Below are positions 57,802-64,000 of a DNA stretch of 64,000 nucleotides, piece after piece. Source of the DNA: Buddleja alternifolia (Eukaryota; Streptophyta; Magnoliopsida; Lamiales; Scrophulariaceae); NCBI GenBank assembly GCA_019426215.1, contig CM033402.1:18295104-18359103 (forward strand). The letters are read 5' to 3'. The notes beneath the pieces are model-generated. The model was not told where the DNA came from, searched no databases, and saw only the letters and a list, made by a program, of their open reading frames with translations. Numbering within the stretch: the stretch's first letter is position 1; every line of letters begins with the position of its first letter. Both the position numbers and the translations under genes were made by a program.

Positions 57802-58417
57802 GGGAAAATTATTAAAAATTCCCTAAAATAAATTTTTATATCAAAAAAACCCATGATAAAATTTCTCAATTTAAAAAACCTATTCCACCAACTTTTCATT
57901 CCAAATAGCCCAAGATTTAGGGTTAATAAATTTATGGACTTAATTGACCTTAGCCTTTGGACTAAAAATTTAATCAATTGTAATTTTGTATAGAGATTTA
58001 TTTATTTAGAAATTTTATATTGATAATTGACTAAATATAATTTTATTTTTAAATTTTCAGATTTTTAATCTTCTTAAAACTTTTAAAAAAATATATTTTT
58101 TAGATAATTACCATAGTAAAATAAAAAAAATTATATACAAATATTTGAAATAATTAATACTAAAAATAAAAATTTGAATTATTCTACTTATCAATTTGAA
58201 AATTTGAAAATAAAAAATAAATTGATAAAAAAGACCAATTGATCAATTCTTAAGTTCATAAATGAAAGGTAGTTTAGTGACTTTAGTCCACAAAATCTTA
58301 ATCTTAACTTTTTGGCTTTTTTTGACGAGAGTTTTGTAGAGTGGGTTTTTTAAATTGAAAAATATTCATAGGTTTTTTTTTATAAAATTTATTTTGTGGG
58401 GTTTTTTTAATTTTCCC
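57802..58417. mobile_element. MULE-type miniature element (616 bp)
   Basis: Inverted ends GGGAAAATTATTAAAAATTC and, on the minus strand, GGGAAAATTAAAAAAACCCC, extended for about 120 bp. Perfect 9-bp target duplication CAAATTTTT (57793-57801 and 58418-58426). It is the best-preserved member of a family with relatives at 19750 and 55815. Confidence 0.85.
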
Positions 58418-58699
58418 CAAATTTTTCTATAACTTGCATCTCCAGATCATTACTAACATATTACTTCACAGGCTCCAAGGATGAAGGATTTAAAAATAAA
58501 ATTCATAGAGGAAAGGGGCAGTTATGATTTAAAACTCAATATGAAAAAAAAAAAAGAAAAAGTATTAAAAGTTTTGAAAAGATATGAGACGCATGAAATA
58601 TTGTAATAAATAAAAGAAGCAGATTTGGTGGGTTGAGGAGGGTCTACAATTTTGCTCTCATATGATGCCAAATCATTGGCATACTCCAATGTGTAACGC

Positions 58700-58895
58700 A
58701 CTATAACACTCTTCCGGTCCTCCTCCCTTCTTCTCTTCTCCTTCTTATTACTATTACTTATTCTCTCCCTCTCAAACACACACACACACACACTGACACA
58801 CACATACTAGCTTTTCTTATTTCTTAAGCTCTCTCCACACAACATATACATATACATATACATATTCGGATTTGACCTATATCAAATTCAAGAAA

Positions 58896-58931
<36 letters not shown>
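58700..58931 (+). promoter_or_regulatory. Probable leader/promoter of the host gene
   Basis: Pyrimidine-rich CTCCTCCCTTCTTCTC stretch (about 58719-58745), a (CA)n run (58776-58792) and a second CT-rich stretch (58810-58840), then (AT)n running into the start codon. CT-rich leaders are common in plant genes. No clean TATA box can be separated from the AT repeats. Confidence 0.45.

Positions 58932-58933
<2 letters not shown>
58902..58933 (+). repeat. (AT)n microsatellite abutting the start codon
   Basis: Sixteen uninterrupted AT units. The last AT provides the first two bases of the ATG of the host gene at 58932. Confidence 0.95.
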
Positions 58934-58938
<5 letters not shown>

Positions 58939-59393
58939 CTACTTGCATATCGAGCTGCGTAAACGACGCCCGTGTCCCGGTTAGAGCAACCTATGTTAAC
59001 CTCTACAAGTGGCCGGAATCTGACTTCGAGTTCGTAAGGTCGATGAGCTCTAACGTGCGCAGTAAGAATGCGCACGCTTCTATGTACGGTCATCCGAGGG
59101 TGGTCGACAGTATTTCATGCAGACAGTTGTATTTGAGAAGCTACACTTTCTCGAGAGAGGAAGATTACAAACATGAAAAGACCATAAAGTGTCTGGGTCG
59201 GGCTGGTAAAGACAACAAAGCCACGTCGGATAAAGCTGGTGGTTCAAGAAAGAGAAGAAAGTCCGGTGGTGGTGACGGTGGCCGGAGCAAGTGCGATGGG
59301 CTGAGGAGGGCTAAGGCGGCGTCGTGCTCCGCCTTCGAATTCATTTTCCGGCGGTTGCTTTCTTGTACCACCAAGATTGATGTCGTCAATTGA
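58932..59393 (+). CDS. Small basic plant protein of unknown function
   Basis: The only convincing host gene. 153 codons, no intron needed, start ATG at 58932 and stop TGA at 59391-59393. GC content and codon use are clearly above the surroundings. Visible parts are an N-terminal stretch with VPVRATYVNLYKWPES (residues 15-30), a conserved-looking CRQLYLRSYTFSREE block (63-77), a basic nuclear-localisation-like SRKRRK (105-110) in a Gly/Lys-rich linker, and a C-terminal AFEFIFRRLLSC segment (134-145). From memory this pattern resembles a small plant-specific family without an assigned function; I give no symbol. No signal peptide or membrane span. A frame open upstream of the ATG merely reads the AT repeat. 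A nuclear role is inference only. Confidence 0.85.
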
Positions 59394-59607
59394 TCCATAC
59401 AGTAATTCGTCCCTTCTTTTACGTTTTCCTTTTAAGAAAAACAAAAAAAATACTTTTTGAGTTTTTAATTTATAGGACGGCCTTTTATTAGTTACTTATT
59501 AAGTTATATGTAAATGAGCCTGTATAGACGGGTTTGCTTCTCATCTATATACAGTTGTAAGGTTGTTTTATAATTATATATATGGTGTTCTTGATTAAGA
59601 AAAATGA

Positions 59608-59613
59608 AATAAA
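59608..59613 (+). terminator. Polyadenylation signal AATAAA
   Basis: AATAAA about 215 bp after the stop codon of the host gene, in AT-rich, T-rich context fitting a plant 3' end. Confidence 0.5.
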
Positions 59614-59619
59614 CATTTG

Positions 59620-60593
59620 CACATAATTTATCAGTTTTGTATATAGTTCAAGAATGAATTATTTTTTCTTTTAATTAGTACCTTTTGTTTTTTTTTGTTT
59701 CTTTTGTGGATGAAAAGCAATTTTGATCACAGTTTGATGGTTTTCATTGTCAGGATTGTTTTTTCAGATACGGAGCTTATTTGTTATATTGGGTAATTAT
59801 TTAGGGAGACATTGATGACCAAAGAAAAACGTTAAACAGTTACTCCATTTGTCAATTTTCAAAAATAAAATAAAATTGTAAGACGACAAAGTGAAGGAGA
59901 TAACGCACGAGATTGTAGATTTTGGTACATTAGAAAATGCTAAAAACAGATAACTGAATAAGATTATATATATACACACACATATGTATGTGTTTTATCA
60001 TCACACAATTTCCTAGCACTGTCATTTATTCCGTAAATTTACAGCTTGAATTATAAACCAGCTGGCACGGTGCTCCATTAGTTTGTAGGAGGAGATTGAT
60101 AAGTTATAATGAGATTGCACTATTCAAGAGTAAATTCGTGAAATATATCATTTATTTATTTTGTTGGATAAGAGAATGTGATGTCACAATTAGTATTTAC
60201 TACTCTGGTATTTTTTATTTTATGTTCATGTTTTTTCTAACTTATTTAAGATAGAATTCCACAATCACATCATAGGACTAATGATAGTTTGTCAAATGAA
60301 TGGTAGATTGAATACTTTAGCGTTATTAGGCCTAACCCTCAATCCAAAATTCCAAAAAATAGATGGAAATTTTCATAAAACAGTCAATAAAATTGTATCA
60401 AACAAATCAATCGAGCACATAGAGTTCATTAGACCCCGATGCACAATTTAATTCTCGAGCCAAAGTTTAGTCACATGCGGATGTTAAATTCAAGTGCCTA
60501 TCAAAAAAATAATAATAATAAAAAAATTCAAGTGTTACAACAAACTATTGCACTTCCTATTACATCTGTCAGTGCAAAACATATATAATACAT
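59620..60593. other. Intergenic, nothing recognised
   Basis: AT-rich DNA downstream of the host gene. No ORF, RNA gene or repeat end that I can support. Confidence 0.6.
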
Positions 60594-61143
60594 AGGCAAA
60601 ATTGTAAATTTAATTAGTCCCACAAAATTTGGCCGTTTCGTTTTGGTCCTACGCTTTACGTGATTTTATAAATAGTCCTAATAATTTGAAAAAATTGCAA
60701 ATTTAGTCCTTTTCTTAAACAATATTAGTCCCACAGTTTATTTTATGTTAAAATTTAACGGAAACTAATGGAATGTTTAAAAAAAAACATAACATTTTGC
60801 CCCCAAACTATAAAGGTTGTATAAAATACCCCCTAAGCGAATATTAATGTCACTTGCACTTGAAAATGATCAAAAATTAAATAACAGTTGGGGAAGATGA
60901 TGTTTTTGTTTTCTTTCTTTATTATTATTTTTTTATTTTTCAAGGTGTTTGATACAACGTATATAGTTTTAGGGGGCAAAATACAATTTTCAGTTGCCCA
61001 TTCCATTGGAAAATAAAGTGCGAGATCAACATTGCTTTAAAAAAAGACTAACATTGCAATTTTATCAAATTATTGAGACTTTTCTAAAATCGCGTAAAGC
61101 GCGAGATTAGAATTGGGATAGGATTAAATTTACAATTTTGCCT
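60594..61143. mobile_element. Inverted-repeat miniature element (MULE-like)
   Basis: Ends AGGCAAAATTGTAAATTTAA and, on the minus strand, AGGCAAAATTGTAAATTTAA. The arms continue with TAGTCC/TAATCC and CGCTTTACG.GATTTTA blocks. No clean target duplication. In style it matches the elements at 54191 and 52434. Confidence 0.75.
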
Positions 61144-61248
61144 AATATACACGAGTCAAAGGGAATTCTCTATAAAAAACTTATCTATGATGTGTCACAC
61201 ATCCATGTAAATTAATACATATACACACTTGTTAAATACTTATCTAGG

Positions 61249-61494
61249 GAACATCACCACTTTGAGGTGATTTCTAGCATCCGTAGTGTGCATACTCGAG
61301 ATTGGGATGTCTCTTTTCAGCTCATTTATAGATAAGCGAATCAAGTAACTGATGCCTTAGCCAAAATGGGTATTAATACCCAGATGCACCACATAGATGT
61401 ACCGTATTCACAAATTTGTCACCTTTTATACAATGATAGGGAGGGCATTACATGGCCCCGTTTTGTCACTATTAGCCTGGGTATGTCGGGTTAG
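61249..61494 (+). pseudogene. RNase H-like C-terminal scrap of a LINE-type element
   Basis: Frame from 61249 to a TAG at 61492-61494 reads like the C-terminus of plant RNase H-like (RVT_3) domains of non-LTR elements: SSIRSVHTRDWDVSFQLIYR, one in-frame TAA at 61333-61335, then ANQVTDALAKMGINTQ. The DALAKMG motif is characteristic. The upstream part of the domain and the reverse transcriptase are absent. No promoter; probably a fragment of an inserted element. Confidence 0.7.
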
Positions 61495-61854
61495 CAAACT
61501 ATTATTTTTGGGTAACCCCTCTCTTAGAATTAAAAAAAAAAATACTTATTAAAAAGTGGCAAATTAGAGTAAATATAACTCACGTCGAGAATAGCAAGAA
61601 AGTGTGACAATTACTTTTTATGAAAGGGATGTGCAATAAGGATGGTCTATATATATTTTGCATCAATCTAATTTGCCGTGCAAGACTTCAACTTCCCACA
61701 AAATTTTAGTGCACAAAATGGACTGGCTAACGTAGCTTTCACTACTCACCTTTTTTCACTGAATTCTCCACCATTCTTTTAACATTACACTAAAACGTTG
61801 TCCTTAGAGTATCACCACCAATACCATGAGATGGCCCGATTCAAACATCCACTT

Positions 61855-62045
61855 AATTAATACAATGGATATAAAATCATACACCTTTATATAAAATTGG
61901 TAAGAGACCACATGTTCAACACGTTGTCCTGGTGTCCGATTATAAGAACTGGCCGAATATCAACAAATAAAGCAAGTCAAGATCGAACCCGAACCTCTCA
62001 TAGAGGTAGAGACAAATACTACCACTAAGGCAATATTCAAGACAT
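61855..62045 (-). mobile_element. Possible tRNA-derived SINE
   Basis: On the minus strand an A-box-like GCCTTAGTGGTAGT (near 62030) is followed about 35 bp later by a B-box-like GGTTCGGGTTCGATC (near 61990). This fits an RNA polymerase III promoter, but the rest does not fold as a tRNA. Boundaries are approximate and no target duplication was found. Confidence 0.4.
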
Positions 62046-64000
62046 CATAGGTTTTGAGTTAATATAAATTAAAGTTAAAAAAAACTCTGGTAATCTCACA
62101 TTGTCTACATCATTTATCTTAAGGTAATCCTTAATGAAAACTTGCAATATAAAGAAGTGCTTGATCACTTTGAGAATGATTAGTACACACCATTTATTGG
62201 AAAATGAAACTTAATTAGGGATTAATTACTAGATTTTAATAATGAGTACTTTACTATTTATGTTGTCTAATATCTTTTAATCTTTAAAGTTTATTATTCT
62301 TAGTAAACACTTTCAGTGAATTTTTGGGGATGTCTATAATTCCCATTATGTTTAAATTTCTTTTATCATTTAACGTATTTTTAATTATATATTAACAATT
62401 ATTTAGGAGTATTATATAATCATAACATCACTTATTGGATTATTAAGGATCATCCAGTGGTTGAATTGATGGTTCTTGCTGATTTTCTGATTTGTTAAAC
62501 ATTCCTAATATTAAAATACTTGCTGAGAACTTCAAAGTTAACTATTAAAATAAAATTAAAAAAAAAAACGTTGACAAAATGATGAAAGATAGTGACATTG
62601 GCCCTTCGGACTTAGCTTTTAGTCTTGTTTTTAATCCAAAATCAAGATGATGATTGTATATCATAAAGTCAAAGCACTTTTTTGATGTATTTTACATGAA
62701 TTACAAAATTGATATCAAGACTTCTTTTGATATTTCCTAATATATATTGAAAAATAAAAGTACTATAAAATGGCTTTATAGTTCTCTGACGAGACTATTA
62801 ATTGTATATATTAATTGGTGGTGTTTTGTTTGACCTTCGGTTAAGCTCATCATTGAATTATTTTTAATGTATACGGTAATCAAATGTTGAAAATTTATAA
62901 AGTTAGAGTTAAAACGTCATTTAAGAAAGTCAACATACATACCAAAACCCGTGCATACGGATTAATCAAGTTCTCACGTACGCATGAAGAAGGCTGGAAT
63001 TAAACAGAATGGAACAAGAACTTCTATTTGAGAAGTTCTACGGTTTTGTTTTGGTTTCTTGTTTAAGTATTTGAAGAGATAGATTTTCCAGAAATGTAAT
63101 TTAGAAAAGATATTGCAGAATGTGTGAAAAATAATTTTTTTTTTTTTTTTTGTAAAAGGCATTTTCTACTAAAGATGTCCAAGTGATGTAAAATGTTAAA
63201 CGACGTATCACACCAAATTGTTATATTAATCAATATTACCATTATGTTAAAATAACGACTATTTTTATAATCAAGAAAACAATTGAAAGATTTAAATACA
63301 TAATTGCCCATATATATAATAATGTTGTCACATAAACTTGCTATCTATATTGAAAGATAATGATTGAATATACATACACACACATATATATATATATATA
63401 TTTTAATTTTTTTTCTTGTAATAATTGGGGCACAAAATAAGTCATGATTATTAGGAGATGTTATTACAAATGAGACACCAAATCTTGTTTTTGTTTTGAG
63501 GGAAGGAAAATGTCATTGCTAAAATAAATCCAAACAAAAATTTGACCAAAATATGGAGATATGCATTTGATTCACTTATCAACCAATAATAAGTGATCGA
63601 CTTTTCAAGATTCACATTTCAAATAACTGCTATTAGAAATGTAAAATGTTTGGCAAAATTATAGTTAAGTGACTTTTTATAAAATTGCTGGAATTTTTTC
63701 CCCCCAAAAGTCACTAATATGCACTTCTTTAAAAATGGACTTTTGTAGAAGTGACTTATTTGAAAAATCCATTTGAATTTCATTTCCAAATAAGTAATAT
63801 ATTGTTGTACATCATGTATGTTCTCCTTTAAGTTTTGACAGATAACACAGACTCCCCTCCCTACACTAGATTTACACAAATAGTAAAACGTTTATAGTAA
63901 TAATACAGTAACAATAAAAATACAATTAGAAGGTCAATTTGAGAGCTTTTTATTGCCATTATATACCTTATATATATTACTTTTCACTGTTGAAAATTTA
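62046..64000. other. Intergenic, nothing recognised
   Basis: AT-rich with homopolymer runs (T17 near 63136) and an (AT)n tract at about 63383-63401. The ORFs at 62974-63311 and 63619-63879 are low-complexity and unsupported. Confidence 0.6.

Noticed and set aside
58872..58931. N-terminal extension of the host gene reading Tyr-Ile repeats
   Set aside because: It begins at TTG and only translates the AT microsatellite; the ATG at 58932 is the natural start.
59165..59444. Minus-strand ORFs opposite the host gene
   Set aside because: Overlap the coding strand of a better-supported gene and show no motif.
60594..61143. 9-bp target duplication around the inverted-repeat element
   Set aside because: The flanks ATAATACAT and AATATACAC are only loosely similar in AT-rich DNA.
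63619..63879. 86-codon minus-strand ORF
   Set aside because: Low-complexity, AT-driven composition and no recognisable motif or gene context.

Overview
This window is AT-rich plant nuclear DNA, very probably from a eudicot. It has plant-type Ty1/copia and Ty3/gypsy-like LTRs, an initiator-Met-tRNA primer site, plant MULE, hAT and CACTA miniature elements, and one intronless plant-type gene. I cannot name the species. About 50 kb on the left is a nested retrotransposon complex. The right 14 kb is intergenic DNA rich in miniature elements, with a single credible host gene at 58932-59393 (+).

Layout. (1) 1-3242 is a decayed copia element (A, +), interrupted in its reverse transcriptase by a 1357-bp solo LTR (399-1755, target duplication GTCAG). 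(2) 3243-16206 is element B (-), the first of three copies of one large SIRE/Maximus-type (Sirevirus-like) copia family; its 3' LTR is truncated. (3) 16207-about 18970 is the remnant of another copia LTR, holding a 1913-bp gypsy-like solo LTR (target duplication CTTAG). (4) 21188-50151 is a roughly 0.5-kb hAT-like miniature element blown open by two further Sirevirus copies inserted 153 bp apart in the same orientation: C (21267-35289, two 1504-bp LTRs, nearly intact pol) and D (35443-49863, old and broken, with LTRs of only 85 bp). D contains a solo copia LTR (42694-46098), which itself contains a solo gypsy-like LTR (42707-44383); both have perfect 5-bp target duplications. (5) 50160-64000 holds a CACTA mini-element, three MULE-type mini-elements with perfect 9-bp target duplications, a hAT mini-element with an 8-bp duplication, SINE-like sequences, a LINE RNase H scrap and the host gene.

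The most interesting system is the 3' gene module of the Sirevirus family. Downstream of gag and pol, all three copies carry about 840 bp of conserved non-coding DNA, then a TATA-like box with a CT-rich leader (clear in C and D), then one very large gene of unknown function with coiled-coil-forming regions. In all three copies this gene is interrupted by very short (76-84 bp) splice-like introns, and every junction is phase 1. C and D have two introns around a 180-bp middle exon; B has one intron and no middle exon. This looks like a self-contained, spliced, separately promoted gene carried inside an LTR retrotransposon. Second in interest is the matched pair of 85-bp LTRs of element D: both lack about 94% of the LTR through the same microhomology junction, although the element appears to have inserted as a unit.

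Working order inferred for each Sirevirus copy (on the minus strand): LTR, tRNA primer site, gag, UAG stop, pol (protease, integrase, reverse transcriptase, RNase H), conserved spacer/promoter, spliced 3' gene, polypurine tract, LTR. By eye the LTR pairs differ by about 2% (C), 4-5% (B) and about 10% (D), so C is youngest and D oldest.
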